A stretch of 64,000 nucleotides of DNA from Apostichopus japonicus (lineage: Eukaryota > Echinodermata > Holothuroidea > Aspidochirotida > Stichopodidae), in the NCBI RefSeq assembly GCF_037975245.1, contig NC_092564.1:16510984-16574983 (forward strand). Reading direction: 5' to 3'. Positions 47,011-61,748 of this stretch are shown in pieces (positions within the stretch are counted from its first letter, which is position 1; every line of letters starts with the position of its first letter). A program made the translations under genes and the position numbers. Below the pieces are notes generated by a model. It made no database searches. It was given only the letters and a program-made list of their open reading frames with translations, and was not told the DNA's origin.

Positions 47011-48460
47011 CTAAAATTCAAGGTGAAAGTTAGCTATGGGCTGGAATACTAGCAGGTAAGGAAGAACAGTTAAAATGAATATAGAAAACAGTCATTCACT
47101 CTTTTTTTTTGGAGGGGGGAGGGGATGAAGACTCAACTTCACATGTTGATGGTGCAACCCAACCTACTCCCCCTCCCCTCCTCCAGGAGGTCTTGCTATA
47201 ATAGTAAATTATGCAGTATGCAGAATCCTCATCGACAGCAAATTTAGGTCCTGTCTCTAGTCAATGTGTTGATCACTCCATCCAATCTAATACTTCTCTT
47301 TCTCCAAGAGTGTAATTCCCCCCCCCCCCCCCCCTTCAATCAGCAGTCTCTTTCTGTGGACTATAAGAAATGTTGATCTAATCAACTTTGCCAATATTTG
47401 TTTGGTTTTCTTATTGACTCAGTCTGGAATTAAAAAAGTGTCCCTTTACCAGGTATGGCTTTAAACTAAAGTCAGTATGATTTAAGAGCCAGTGGTCCAT
47501 TCAGTCTTGAATGCTGTACAGTACGGAACTTAAAAATCAATACATGTTTATATATATTAAAGTAGCCAAGAGCTGTTTGTGCAGCAGAAGGATTGGATGT
47601 ACCACGGGTGCAATATTCCATAAGTAGATAGTCATCACACAAAGTTGCACATAACTGGGCGAAGATCATGATGAAATTGTACGAATTGTGTCTCAAATTT
47701 GAAACAGTACAAATTATGCAGTGCTAACAGTCCTACAGTACCTACTATCAACATATACACTGGATATATGGCGTTAACAGAACAGAAAGTTACGTCTATC
47801 ACTTATAATCTGACTTTCTTATGAAACAGTTCCTCTCAGCTTCATTGATTACTTCCAAATACCATTGAAATTGTATAATGTAGCCCTATGTATAAATTTG
47901 AGCCTGCACATTTTTTTTTAAATTTGCAACAGACATCCCCCCCCCCACCTCCCTCCCTCCCTCCTTCCACCAGCACCCTAACACCAACCTACCACCACTC
48001 AAACTACTGTACCTACCTTGCCATCAGTTACATCCTCACTTTATATATGCATGGTTAATATCATATTAATATCATATATCAAAGCATAAACCTTGCATAC
48101 ACCTTTAATCATGACAATTTCCTGTTCCATTAGATTTCTGCAATTATGTAAATTTATTCATGTGCACTCCAAACCATGCAACACAGCCTGCATATATCAC
48201 AAAAGTTATTACACAAACAATTCATCAATTCTATATGTTAGCTACCAAAAGGGAGAATTATTGCAATGATCACGCGGTGAGCTGCAGAATCGAGATGAAT
48301 TATAACTTCCTTACTTTGTCATACATTTGCATTAAAACTTGAATCATAATACACTTTGTGTTGCCGAACAAATGTGTGACGCGATTGTTCAAGTCTCTCA
48401 GCTCTGATGACAGCTAAAGCAGAACAACAAAGAATAGCGGCATAAAAAATACATAGCAAA

Positions 48461-48520
48461 ATCAGACGAAAACGAGATGAAAACGAGATGAAAATCAGAT
48501 GAAAATCAGATGAAAAGCAG
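48461..48520. repeat. 12-bp tandem repeat, about five units
   Basis: Units of GATGAAAACGA and GATGAAAATCA alternate in a head-to-tail array. Confidence 0.8.
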
Positions 48521-51130
48521 CAACTTGTTGAATCTGAAAGACAATTCCAAATGTCAACATGCAGTTTTATGCATGAGCACTTAAACTTAAACTATTGTTC
48601 TTATAAAGGATAACCCTGTGGTTTGCCAGAGGGCCCCTCGATCCTTAGACCCCTGAATGTTTCGTTTTGCCAAGCCGATAAAATGTTCTTTTCACAAAAA
48701 AAAACGGCAGAAAAAAATCATACGTGGATCATGATAGATTAGCACATGATGCCTGAATAATTATATTTACAGTTTATGTCTTCACTCAACTGTGTCCAAT
48801 TACTCTCCCGGCAAATTTACCTTTTGGAGCGATTTCTGGGTACAGTGCTAACTAATACATTAACAATCTGTTTAGGCTGGTAAGATTCAAGTGTTTAAAT
48901 GTTGTGAGGAGACATGTTAGAAAAGAATGAAGAAAATTGCTTTTATATCAAAGGTCTATTTATTTTAAGCTTAATCCATTGATAAAGTCTAACAACACTG
49001 TTCAAAAACAGTTGGATTCAGTCTCACATAAGCCACCTCTGTATTAAACCATTGGTGTTGGCCTCAAACATCGGCCTCAAATGTTGTGATGTGTTATGCC
49101 TTAATTTAACTTTAAACTGAAAATATAAATTTTCATTAAATTAAACACAAATTAAATAAAATATCACATTCTCTTGAAGGCAATTATTTCAGCTATATAT
49201 ATATATATATATATATATACTTACTACAGACACTAGTTGTTAAGTAAACTTCATGACTTTGTCAACGGGTGGGCATAAACCAAGACAGTATGTAGGTCGC
49301 TACCAAATTTACAATTAATTGAATCAAAAGATATCATGACAACATGTTAGATATACAGTACATCAATGTACACAAACTGAGCATGTAGTATAATATTGTC
49401 TGTATAAATAATCAGAAATGTTAACCATCCTTTTTGGCTATTCCAAAAATAAAAATTTGCGTAGGAAGTGTCTGGTGTAGATGACAGACCATTTGAAGGA
49501 CATAAATGCATTACTGTATTATAACCACATTGCAAAACTAGTGAGCAATATACATACATGGATACAACCTTTGATGATGTGTACATGCAGTGTTATATAG
49601 GTCTGCATGTCATAAAACTATGTAGACACTGGCACTTTCATGTTTTATTTGTGGCAAACACGCATACAGATACACTAACTGTGAAGTAACCTAGTTTCCA
49701 ACATGCAATTAGCCGACATCTTTGTGCAATCGAATCAAACTGCACGCACACAATCGTTCACGGCAACAGTACTCAACATAAACACAGTGTACTAGTGCAA
49801 TGTATATGATTTGTGTGATTGTGAAGACCGGCATGCATTCATTGTGCAAACAGAAGCTGAACAGATTTGCACTGGTATCATGTACAGTGAATATTATTTA
49901 GATGATTATTATGTATTAAGGTATAGCTGGGAATAATTTATTTTTGATATAAGCACTTGTTAGCAATTTCTAATTACAAAAAAAAATGACCAAATTGCTC
50001 TATATGAAAATGTTTGGTAGTTTTTATACATAGGAATGTTATACTAAAGCATTTTATAATGCTTTATAATAAATGTAATTAAAATATCATATAAGTTACG
50101 AAAATTGCTACTCATAATGTTACCACTTAACTATTATTCCTTTGAAAGGATCAATTGAAAAATAGCATGATTAGTTTCAGCAGAATTTTCAAACTGTCAA
50201 TTTTCCCTGATGATAATTAGCAAGTGTATTGCAGAGAATATGCGATCTGATATTTGTAAAATAAAATGCCAAGATTTGAACAGTTTAATTTCTAGACAAT
50301 ATGCAACACAGAGCAATCACGGTGTTTCTCTATATAGAATGCCAATAGTCCATTTAAAACATCTGTTGAACTTAATAACATATATAACCCTTGAAATTTG
50401 CATAAATTTACAAATCCAAATCAGTGACACTACATAATTCTCTGTACAGTAATTTCAACTGTAAGTTAATAGATATAGTGATATACTGTACCAAGCTACA
50501 ATGTGCAGCTAAAAAATATGACGATAGTTTCACTGTTCTGCTTGTTGTTACTGTATGTTGATTGAAATTCACTTACAGAGAATATGTAATAGGAAAGTTA
50601 TTAAAATTATTATGAATTTGTCCACAGAATGATAGGGCTAGAGGTGGGAGGGAGGATTCCAAAACAATGTCTGTTTAGGAGACAATAGACACTGTAATAA
50701 GTTATCATATATATTATAACAAGTATATTATCAGTACACTGTTATCAATCTGAAGGTACTGTAAACACTGTCAATGCTATTCAAATTGAATTTTAAACAA
50801 TCAAGAAAAAAGTTATCAGAACTGCAAATTATGACAAATTTGGGGGGATCGAATATAGTGATCTTGAATTAATCTTGAATTAATTATTTTAAGAGGAAAA
50901 GTGCTAGGACAATGTCTTTGATCTACAATCATGATATTTAGAGCAATAAGTGGTATCGGTGAACCCTCATTAACATCCTTTGAGGCCCTAAGGTACAGTA
51001 TCATGCATGTTCTCTGTATGACATTGTCCCCCATCCCCCTCCCCCCCCACCCTTCTTCCCCCCTCCTCCTTCCACCATCAAGGTTTGTAAACACAACCCA
51101 AGCATATAAGGTTGGCACATCTTACTTGGA

Positions 51131-51201
51131 TGCCCTTTAACCTTGGGTTGCCCTTTGACCTTGGGTTGCCCTTTGACCTTGGGTGTCACTTGACATTGAG
51201 T
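51131..51201. repeat. 18-bp tandem repeat carrying nuclear-receptor-like half sites
   Basis: TGCCCTTTGACCTTGGGT is repeated three times (51131-51184, first unit with TTAACC) plus one degenerate unit. On the minus strand each good unit reads CCAAGGTCA, an extended nuclear receptor half site. Confidence 0.85.
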
Positions 51202-54200
51202 GCCCCTAAGCACTTGCTTCCTTTGCCCCTTTGGATGACTGATCCAGCACAACTGTTTTTGGTGTGTTACTGTACGGTAATTTGCATGCTGTACAAGCAA
51301 TTATACATACATGTATAAATGCAAACAGCAGACTACAATTTGTTTATCAGTGACTGTGACTCCACAGAATTTTCAATCACATTGCCTTTGGTGATATTAC
51401 TGTATAGATCTACTTTATTGCACAACAGCAGACAGTTGGACCAGGAAGCTGCTACGATAGAAAAGCAGCTCCCTGGTTGGACTGACAATGAAGTAATATT
51501 AACAAAATTATGATCATTATTGTAAAACAAAGGTTGCAATGTTCAGTTTAATTTGCTCATTGACAAGACGGTCTACAAAACGGAATCTAGCATATTGCAA
51601 ACAGAACAGAAACAGAGAGCTCACGTATTAAACCGGATTTATACGGTGTTTGTATTTGATTAATGAGGTGATGACTATAAACACACACAGTACTTACTGC
51701 TATGAACTCAAAATCTATTCAATTATTAACGACAACTTGGGGTCATTAAGCTATAGTTTTATATAAAATACTGGGATTGTGAAGGATATACTTGTGAGCA
51801 CTGATATATTCAAACAAGGGGACCCTGTTTGAGGCAGCCCAAATATTTTGGTCAGTCACACAAAAACAAAAATTTGATGTCTTAAAAGTACAGATAATTG
51901 TGGAAAAATCTTGTAACTTAAATTTCTTCAAAGGTTGCAAAATTATCTTGTGAAATTTCTCACAGGAGGGGGGGGGGGGGGAATGCCTCCTTCACATTGA
52001 CCTCTTCCCCAGATCGTAACATCCTCCACTGGAAGGATGCCAAAATGATGATGATGAAAATGGAGATTGGGGCCACCAAGCCAGAAAAATGTGTTAGAAT
52101 ACCTGAAGGCTTTTAGGGCATTGAAATGGATATTACACCTATTAAAATTTGTCTGTAATTTTTTTTTTATACTAGATAGTTGCTACATATAATATCAATT
52201 TAGCTACAAAAACATTGGCGATGAATAATGTTGTAGTCATAGAGATCATTTTGCGACAGCGATTTTAGCCTTTTATCAATTGCCAATATCAAGTGGAATA
52301 TATTCTTTGTGTGAATCAGGAGAACAGAACATTGTTACATAATTTACACATTCTATAATATTACTACATGAAGCATCTATTAAAAGAAGATGTAAAAAAA
52401 TCTTGAGATTAAATTTTATGAATCAGATAGGAAGTCAAACATCGAGTATTACATAATTTTAGTGTATTCCGGACCTTAGTTGGATATTTGCATACTGAAA
52501 ACTTGCGTGAAAGGCGGTAAGCAGCAAAATATGTGGTTTCATAATTTTGAATCCGGTGGAAAGTGAAATATATTCCCTAGAATCTATCATTTTTGCAAAG
52601 AGGATTACAGACCACATTTATTGGTTTACACGTCTGTTGCGAAACTGAAATATGTCCATACAACATTGGCGGATCTGATGGGATGCAAAAGTACAGATAT
52701 TTCTCGTACTGCTATGCAGCTGAGCCACATGTATCCCATGAAAATGTGCGGCCACTAACTAACTTTCCTCATGTTTTTGATCATGGACGTGCCATATCCA
52801 CATTGAATACGTAAAGGTTCCACCACCAGGGCTGTCACCTTCTACAGAGTGTTTACCAAAGTAGTTTACTACGTTCCATGATTCCACATTGCCATATGCT
52901 GATGATGTGTTTTCTAGTTCAACTTGACATTACAATTCCATCGATTTAAAAAAAAAAAAAAAAAAAAAAAATTGAAACCTGGCAAGAACTAAGTTAATAT
53001 TAAAATAATGTCGAAAATTCTCATATTCAATATTACTTTGCTAACAGATAAGAAATCAATAAAGGGTATTTAACCTTGATCAAGAAAAAAGAATTCTATG
53101 TGTGAAATGTGTTGTAAGTTTGGTGCAAAGCTGAACTGGGAAGAGAGCTAGATGGTAGTAGTGTATACACTAATGTATGAATCTAGAGAGAAAAGTAAAA
53201 TATGGACCCTTACATAATTATTTAATATCCCACAGGGAAAAAAAGAAGAATATTGTTAGACGTAAGCTCAGTGAATCTGTATTAAGTGGAAGACAGTTTA
53301 ATAATTTCCATCATGAAAATTAGTGATAAAAGTTTCCTTAATCGTTCCACAATGATGGCCCAGACCATAGTCTACAGTGTTTCCCTAAAATACAGAGTGG
53401 TCCCCATACACACAACCAAAAAAAAAAAAAAAAATTGGTGACAAATATTTTGTGGAATCTGAGAAAACATCCAGAAAGTCATGAAAATTGCCCAAACTTT
53501 CCGAGGGATTTCAGTAAGGGATATCTTGTTTTTGATAATGTATAAAGATTAGGGGTCCATGTATTGCGGGAGCAGTACTAGATATCACCATGTGCACCAA
53601 CAACATCTTCTAAACTATACAAGTGAACATACTTTGGTGAAGAACACAAAAGTTCTTGTTGAAAAGTGATGTCGCCTATTTCCAAAATGGAACTTGATTA
53701 CAATTTACATTATCACATTTATTATAATTATTTGCTTCTCTTGATCTTGTCTGGTCCATCAAGGTGGGGGTGACACTTTGTGTGTAACGTAGTTGATGTC
53801 TGGGTCGTCGGGGGGGGGGGTACGAATGTTGACCACTGCTTTACTGTACATACAATTTTTATGACTACTATCACATTACGATTTGCTAGTGATGTGTTAA
53901 ATCCTATTTACGTAAGTCAACACTTCACTGTTTCCAAAATATCTGCTGATATCCAAAACTGAAGATTATTTTAGTATAGAATGTGGACAAATGGGTCAAA
54001 AATTGTGTGGAATATATTCGAATTTTAAAAGAAAATCTGGTGAAAAGTTGAATATTATAGTTGATCTCATTTGAAAGAATCTGGAATGAAGTTGTGTACA
54101 TTTATATTTAATATGAATGACAACGACCTGCTTTAAGTTTTCAATGAGTGTTTTTACCCTCTTCTCTACGGCAAAGCTATTTTTTGGTAAACAATCCTGA

Positions 54201-57200
54201 CGATAATAGTCAACGAAAATTGTTTTTTCTGGCAGACGAATAACCAATCGATGTAACCTTGATCAGGTATGAGAATCAAATGTGTATCAGCTTTCATAAT
54301 ACCACCGTACAAAACATTGAATATTTCATACCTTCCGCTTCATTTCATTCCCGTCAAACAGTCAGTTTCGTTACCGAACGATGACAAGGTGACTTTATTG
54401 CGATATATCAAATTAGCTTATGGTTGAGTTATAATTACTGTCAAGTCTGTAATTATATAGTGGAATACACTGTGGAATCTAAATATATATACTGTCGCAC
54501 GTGGAAGGGGCAAGGATATTGAGGGGTAAATTTGTGTGAGTCCTAGGGGGCATAGGGGAGGGTAGTTGCTACGGTGATCGAGGAAGTATCATGGGTGGGT
54601 ATAGGATGCAGGGTTTAGAGTGAGGGTACGATATATAGGTGAGAGAGGACAGCATATGCAGTGTAACACCAGCTATATTTAACACACTTTTTAAAGAGGC
54701 TAGTAAAGTGATTTTGTAAAGTCAGTAAAACGGTGACTGACACTTTGTTCTTGGTTTCGTTAAGGTATGTATGAGCAGCAAACATTATTTGCAAACCTTA
54801 CAAATTACTGATGGGCCCCAGGCTGCTTACCCATCATGCACTGTTCCTCTCTGAATGCAGCACCACTTCAAAATGTTCCATGCTGTTCTTGTATGAACTT
54901 AACGATTAGCGCATAATTATGTAACTAATGTGTTACCTGCAGGCTGCAGCAATTTATCCTTGGGTGGCTGTTTTCTCCTGAGGGTGTCCAGAGTTTAAAA
55001 TTTAAAGCCCCACCAAAAAGAGGTCCAACTTGGGTTCTATTATAACCCATGACCTTGCATAATTTACAAGTAGGTTTGGATAATTCATCATTCCTTTCGG
55101 TTCCATTAGTTGTGCTTTTTACGTAACAAAAAGACATAGTCTGTAAAGTTGTGAAAAGTCCCTCACAGCTCTTGTTAACCATAAATAAATAAGGCATACT
55201 TTATCGCACTTATGTGATTCCATAATACCATGCAACTTAAATGGGCAAAATTACTGCACAAATCGTAGGTACACACCACAGTAGCTTTGAAAACAAAACA
55301 CAACGTCGTTGGTATTTTCAATTCCTTTTTGTGAACTGAAAATTTGTTAACCTCTGAATTACTTCTAAATTGTGAACACAACATTAATTATTCCCTGTAA
55401 GACTACACGATCCTTTGTTCCTCGTGGTAGGCTTAAAGTCGATCTCCACCGAGAGCTGTACCAGAACCAACAACGTAAACTATAATAGCTAGCTACAATG
55501 ATAATGCTGCATCGTGTTCAATGACCTGTACGTGGCTTTAAAAGCTATCACACCAGCATGCCAGTAAGGGCTTCAAGGCGCTCCCAAGCCTCCCACCCAC
55601 CCGCCCTTCCCCTATCGATGAAAGCAAATCTTGAATTGCATTACTTTGGTCTATATTGGTATTAGTTGATAATTTATGTGGAACAAAGGAAAGTATAATA
55701 ATACTTTCATACATTAAACATTAACTCAGGAATGTATGTTCATTAATATAAACAAATGGCATTGATCTGAATAAATATGACAGACCAGCCATTTCATGAA
55801 CAAGGCTTAGAAATTGTTTTTTTCTTAGAAAATTTTATAAATCATGCTTTCAATACTTTAGGACATCAGTGTTGCCAACCAAGAATTGCTAAATACTCAA
55901 ATAATGGTCACCATATAATTCTCGGACTTCAACAAGCACTTTATTGTCACACAAGAATGACAAGATGGAGTCAAAATGCATCTTGTCTGTTGAATGTCGT
56001 GAAATAATATGGATGATCAGAGCCTCTACAGGAAATCACTTTTGAAAAGTGATTTGAAAAGTAATTTGTAGCGTGCTAAAATAAAAATTGGGAACGATCC
56101 TAAGAATCTATGACCTGTACTATCGTTACAGTTTGTTGAACACATACACGCCAAAAGTATAAGGCAGCCTTTTGAGTTCAATTTCCTAAAATTATCCAAC
56201 TCAGGTTGTAACACTCCTATTGTTATAATGTAATTCATATTAAAAAAGGATGAAGGAAGTTGAACCATGCAAATCTTCCAGTTTTGCATATTTGGTTTTG
56301 TACTATGTGACCGATAAAAATATGCAAATGTGATCTGCGCCTTGAATTTTACCACTCAAAAGAAATCATCAATTGCTTGCTCAATATAACCTTCATACGA
56401 TGAAAATTAGTAGCACCTACCAGGTAGGTTTGGTGATATTGTTGACCAATCACAGGCCAAAGAAAAAGCTGCTATCTGGAAGTTCTTTATTCCGTGGATT
56501 TTGAAAAAAGTGCTGATCCTATTCGTGAATGTTAAAATCCAATCAGAATGTAGATGATTAGCTTGACTAGTCATCATCATGCACAGGATAACAAAAGATT
56601 GGGATGGGGAGGGGGGAGGGGGAGGGGGCATATTAAATTTCCCCTCTGACTTAGGTATGGGAATGGACCTTATCGGAAACAATTGAGCAAGAGGCGGGAT
56701 AAGAATGTTACATAGGGGGTGCATGAGGCCCTGTTGTTGTTGAAGGAGATTCAGCTATCGGGGTTAGCTTGGAGTCCTTCCCATCCCCTCCAACAACAAA
56801 AATAATACCAATTAAAGTTATAAGTGACATGGTACATTCTGAGACATAATTTTACTATAATTTAGGTCTTGGGTTAATGTGCTAATACATTAAATACCTT
56901 TATATGGTAAAAGAAAAAAAAACGTATTTCCCAGGATGCACACACCACAGCTGTGACCTTATACTGTAAGTTCCATTCGGAAAAAAATGATTATACAGAA
57001 GTCGAATCTGAAAATTTGGATTTTAAATTTTGCATTTTAACATATATACCACTTAAACTATCGTGTTGCTCAAATTGTCGACCCATATATGCAAATTTAA
57101 CCAAGATGTGTACTTTTTTTTTTGTAGGTGATCAAGGTCATGCAGGTGTGTTTAACTCCTATTATTTTAAATTGAATAAACAAAAGATTATGCAATTGGC

Positions 57201-58506
57201 TTACCTCTTGATTGCACTTATGATTGCTGACTGAAAGATGATTGAACTGTTGAACAAGAATTAGGTAATAATAGAGCTCTCCCAGCAGCAGTAAAGCAAC
57301 CCACACAAGATGGACCGCTAGACTTTGACAACCACACAGATACCTGAGCACTGCATCAAACTTTATTCAAGTAGCACTTCCGATTTCCCAGCTAGGTAAA
57401 AATTTACAACCTTATGTGCACATGTCCCACACTTGAAACTACTGTACCTACATACATACATACACATTGATGACAACATCCAGTCAACTTTCCAATAGAA
57501 TAATTTGACACAATTTTACAGTGTATGGAATCCTCACATATAGGCGTGATATACGGTAGATCATGTAATATCATAAAACTATGGACAAACTCTGCACGAA
57601 ACCCAAAATGATTTTTTCAAACAATTACTGGTAGCTGCAGCTCCGACACCGACCCAATACGGAGATTCAAAGAGCTTAAGATACAAGGTTGCAGCAAGCG
57701 CTGGCTCCACCCACTTTTTCTATTGCCTCTCGTGGAGTTACAAGCTTGTCATAGCAAATGCACGGCGGCAGCAGTGACGTGCAACCAGCTGTGTGCTGTT
57801 ATTGATTACGAGTGAGTTCCACTGTACTGCAGTCACAACGTCGTCCCTGGCTGCGTAACGCCATTAAAGCAATAAGCCACAGAGAAGGACGGATAGGGTG
57901 ACAGCTTGTACTGCATATATTTAAAAACCATCTTGAGACCAAAACACAAGTGAACTGGAACACTTGAATTTGAGGCAAAAATAGTCAAAGAAACGCTGAA
58001 TAAAAATATTTTAAAATAAATAATACAGGATCACGTTATATATATAATTTCAGTATTTGAAGGCATTTTAAATATATAATGAATGTGTTTTAGCTGGTAT
58101 ACTGGTGGCTGTGGATTAGATTGCTGAGTTGGGCGCAGCATATATGCATGGATGCATTGTATGAAATTGAACTAATAGTAAATTTGCACAATTAGTGTCA
58201 AATACAGTGCTTATATGTTAATCAGTAGTTGCTTTTCATGACTTTACTGTATGTCTGAACAGTGCAGTAATGCCTTCCAATTGCAAGTTTCTAGGAAATG
58301 TGTGCGACAGGTGATAGTGAATTAGCAAATGGGAAAGGACTGAAAAATATATAATGCCAGGCGAGCGTAGAGGGCTAAGTAGGGGTGCAACCTTGTATAC
58401 TTCTGAAGAGCCACCCCCTCATTCCCAGGAAAAATACCATGGGAGGGTCAACCTCTGACAAATGGCAGACAGAATATTACAACAACAAAACTCAGTGTAT
58501 GTACAC

Positions 58507-58532
58507 ATGTGTCTACTGTACAGTAGACACAT
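58507..58532. repeat. Perfect 26-bp palindrome
   Basis: The arm ATGTGTCTACTGT is followed at once by its exact reverse complement. Confidence 0.9.
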
Positions 58533-58643
58533 ATAACATGCATGTGTGGTAGTCTACTGTAAGGCTGAAAACATCTTGAACCTTTTCCAAAGATATACCA
58601 ACATTTCACAGCTTAGTACCTATCATTTAATACTGCATGTAAC

Positions 58644-59029
58644 CAGTGGCGGAGCGTCCATTTAGTCAGGGGGGGGGGTGGATGCCCCCCCTGACGGACT
58701 CAAATGGACTACTGGCGCCCTTTTCAGCTTTTTACCACTCTTTACTGATTCACGATTATTGACTTTTTTATTGCGCTCTCATCTACCTATTGACATTTGT
58801 CACATTTTGTTGGTGTAATTTCCTGACAAAATGCTCTAACAGCTATTTATTCTTCGTTTATCTGCAAATTAGCAAGGCCCGGAAAGGCTCATTTCCGGTG
58901 ATCTAGGGAGTATCTATACTCAAAAAAAATTCTGTACGCTCCGCGGTAGCGCTCCGCTTAGATAGTGTCGAAAGCGCCCCTACAGACCATTCTCGCCCCC
59001 TCTGACCAATATCCCTAGCTCCGCCACTG
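58644..59029. mobile_element. hAT-type MITE, second family (386 bp)
   Basis: The termini CAGTGGCGGAGC and GCTCCGCCACTG form a perfect 12-bp inverted repeat. The exact 8-bp duplication CATGTAAC flanks it (58636-58643 and 59030-59037). It has no ORF. It is unrelated inside to the 10.2-kb family although the first eight bases, CAGTGGCG, match copy 2. Confidence 0.9.
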
Positions 59030-61462
59030 CATGTAACCAAACTTTCTCAAAGGAATTGGAACTCCCCTTCGCTCAATCCTCTGCACAACACCTTAGCCCC
59101 ACCCTCCTCCCTTCAGTACAAAAATGGTGGTTATGCCCATATGTGTAGGGAAAGGAGAGGGGAGAAGGAAAACGATCTGAGGTGATGGTCATATTATTCC
59201 ATCTACTAGCTAGCTGCCAGTATTCATATTATGGGATCAAACTTGCGCAATTATAAATTGTAAAGGATTCTGGTTCGGGTCTAAATTTACGAACGACAAG
59301 ACACGTAACCTGTCTCCAACCTACGTAATAGATATTATGCAATTGTTACCATTTCAGCACTGCACCCTCTATATCGACTTCGAAAACATCACCCCCTCCC
59401 CCCCCCCACACTTTCCTACTCCTGAATTCATCATTCAAAAGAATATAATTGGATGTATTTTATCACTTAACCTCATATCTCCCCTTAGTTTTTGCTTTGG
59501 TGATCATCTTCTGGACTTGAAAGTTACAACCAGCAAGATTTCATTTCAGTATCTCTCAAAATAAATAAATTTAAAATAAATCAGAGTTATCATTAAGAAC
59601 AAGATGTAAAGTGGTATGGGCAAAATTTGATTCTGCTTGACCTTCTACCTGCATGTCATACGATTTCTGAAATTTGCCTACAAAAATTCACTTAAATATT
59701 GCCCATCCTCCCCCCCATCCCCCATCCCTCCTTTGTGCCAAAGACAATTTAAAAAAACTGAATGAATACTTTCCACTGTTCATCCTCTCTGAATTCTCCA
59801 AATATATACTGAAACTGTTCCAATAATGGAACTTTAGGAACCACACTCTCTTCAATATCCTACGAATCTTTTGTACATAATATAGAGGAGCTTCTACATA
59901 TTCTGTTACCCAGGTTGTCAAACTACCTTCAGAACCAACTTTATGCAGTGAGTCACTTCGAGGATAAGTGCTCATTGATTGAATTATAAATACTCTGGTT
60001 TTAAAGTGAAGAGATACATCTTCACAGGTAAGTGTCAAGTGTTTGGTATCTTAACGACAAGTTGAAGGTCACAAGTACAATGCAGATTGGAAAATATATT
60101 CTCCCCTTTAAAAGATTGACAGTTTTTATTATGCCAGTTTCTCTTAGGGACAAAATTAAGTCTGACAAGATCAAGTTCTAGTTATGCATTAATTAACGAG
60201 TTAACAAGGCAAATCTTATCAGATGTGCATGGCATGATAGATAAAGTTCATTATAATACATGTATGTTTGTAAAATTACTGGGCATATTTCTCAAACAAA
60301 TGGAGTGTAACAACAAGTGGTAGGTTGGGGGAGGGTGTACAGCTGTTGTGTTTTGCTAAATTGATGAATTGAAGATGTGAAACCTGACAAAATGACAGGG
60401 TTAAAGTTAATGAAGTTAAACATCACAAATTAAACAAAACCAGAGCATTTCGGTAAAAATATTTGATGGTCGGTATCGATACCACTGGAAAACTGAACAA
60501 ACTGTCCATGCACTCATATCTGTGACACGACTTCCCTTTGACCCATTTTCCCTTCCTTCCTTCCTTCCTTCCCTCCATCCGCCCAATCCCCCTTCCCCCT
60601 CTTCCTCCCCCTGTTACTTAGTTTGCATGCATGCATGTTACAGTACCTATCATTACAAATATTACTTTGGTTTTTAAAGAAGTTGTGTCAGAACTCAGAA
60701 CATTGACTTCATTAATAAATTATAAATAAGACAATAACCCGCTTTGAGATAAATTTGTAAAATGACATATATACATTTACAAAGGAATCCAGGGCAACAA
60801 ATTTAGGTATCAACTGCTGGAAGAGGCTAATAGAGGAATGGGAAAGTACTTAGTACAACTGAATATATGTTATATTGATTTAATAGCATAATATCAAAGT
60901 TAAATATTTCTTTGAGGGGTGGGTGCATGGGGCACAGCTCACAGAATTAGCCGAGCAGAATAGGGAAGTGATTGGTGGAGCTGGGGATAGTGGAGGAGGC
61001 CTTAAGACCGGTAGTACTTAAATCATTCATTACCATCATTCTAGTCTTTATTAATTTGACTATACACCTTTAATTCACAAGGTATATTAAACTTGTCTGT
61101 TTAGTATTAACATTTTATTGCTGTTAACTGCATGCATACATGTACTGTTTAGTATGACTCAGAATTACAACCATGCAGTTAGGATACTGCATGTAGATGG
61201 TACTTAGATATAGTAACAATTAAAACAAACAAAAAGAACACAACAGTGCAGAATCTACAGTACTGGTACATAATTATGAAATAGACTCGAATACGGAATA
61301 TTACATCAAGAATTAATATAGTAGTTATGGGCTAATTACATGGTGATCAATAAAACGGTATATACATGGAGGGTTTCATTGTGGAAATATAGTAGACACT
61401 GCACCTGCATGTACATTATATATGAAAACTACAAGCATACACAACATAGTACACCAATATCA

Positions 61463-61508
61463 GCAATACATGGCATTAGAACTAAGTACTATTAATGCCA
61501 TGTATTGC
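61463..61508. repeat. Perfect 16-bp inverted repeat with 14-nt loop
   Basis: The arms GCAATACATGGCATTA (61463-61478) and its complement (61493-61508) could form a stable stem-loop. Confidence 0.85.
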
Positions 61509-61748
61509 CAAAGAACAAGAACAAAATGTATTGACTGCAAGGAATAATGTTATCCAGTATCGCAAAACAACATGGTCAAATTGCTACATAAATGCAAATA
61601 CAGTATATGCAAAGCTAGTACATGTTCACATGTAAGGACTACAGTAATCAGACAAAATTCAGAATACTTGAAATTTGAGTAACTTAATTTTTCTTTGGAA
61701 AAATTGCATCATGAATGATTCAAGTTTCCATTAGCTTAAATCATTTTT

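Noticed and set aside
57097-57351. 84-aa Leu-rich ORF on the minus strand as a possible secreted peptide or receptor exon
   Set aside because: Hydrophobic start but no supported splice frame or similarity; A/T-rich chance ORF is likelier.
59688-60038. 116-aa ORF on the minus strand
   Set aside because: No splice-supported partners and no family resemblance; it also runs into a poly-C tract.
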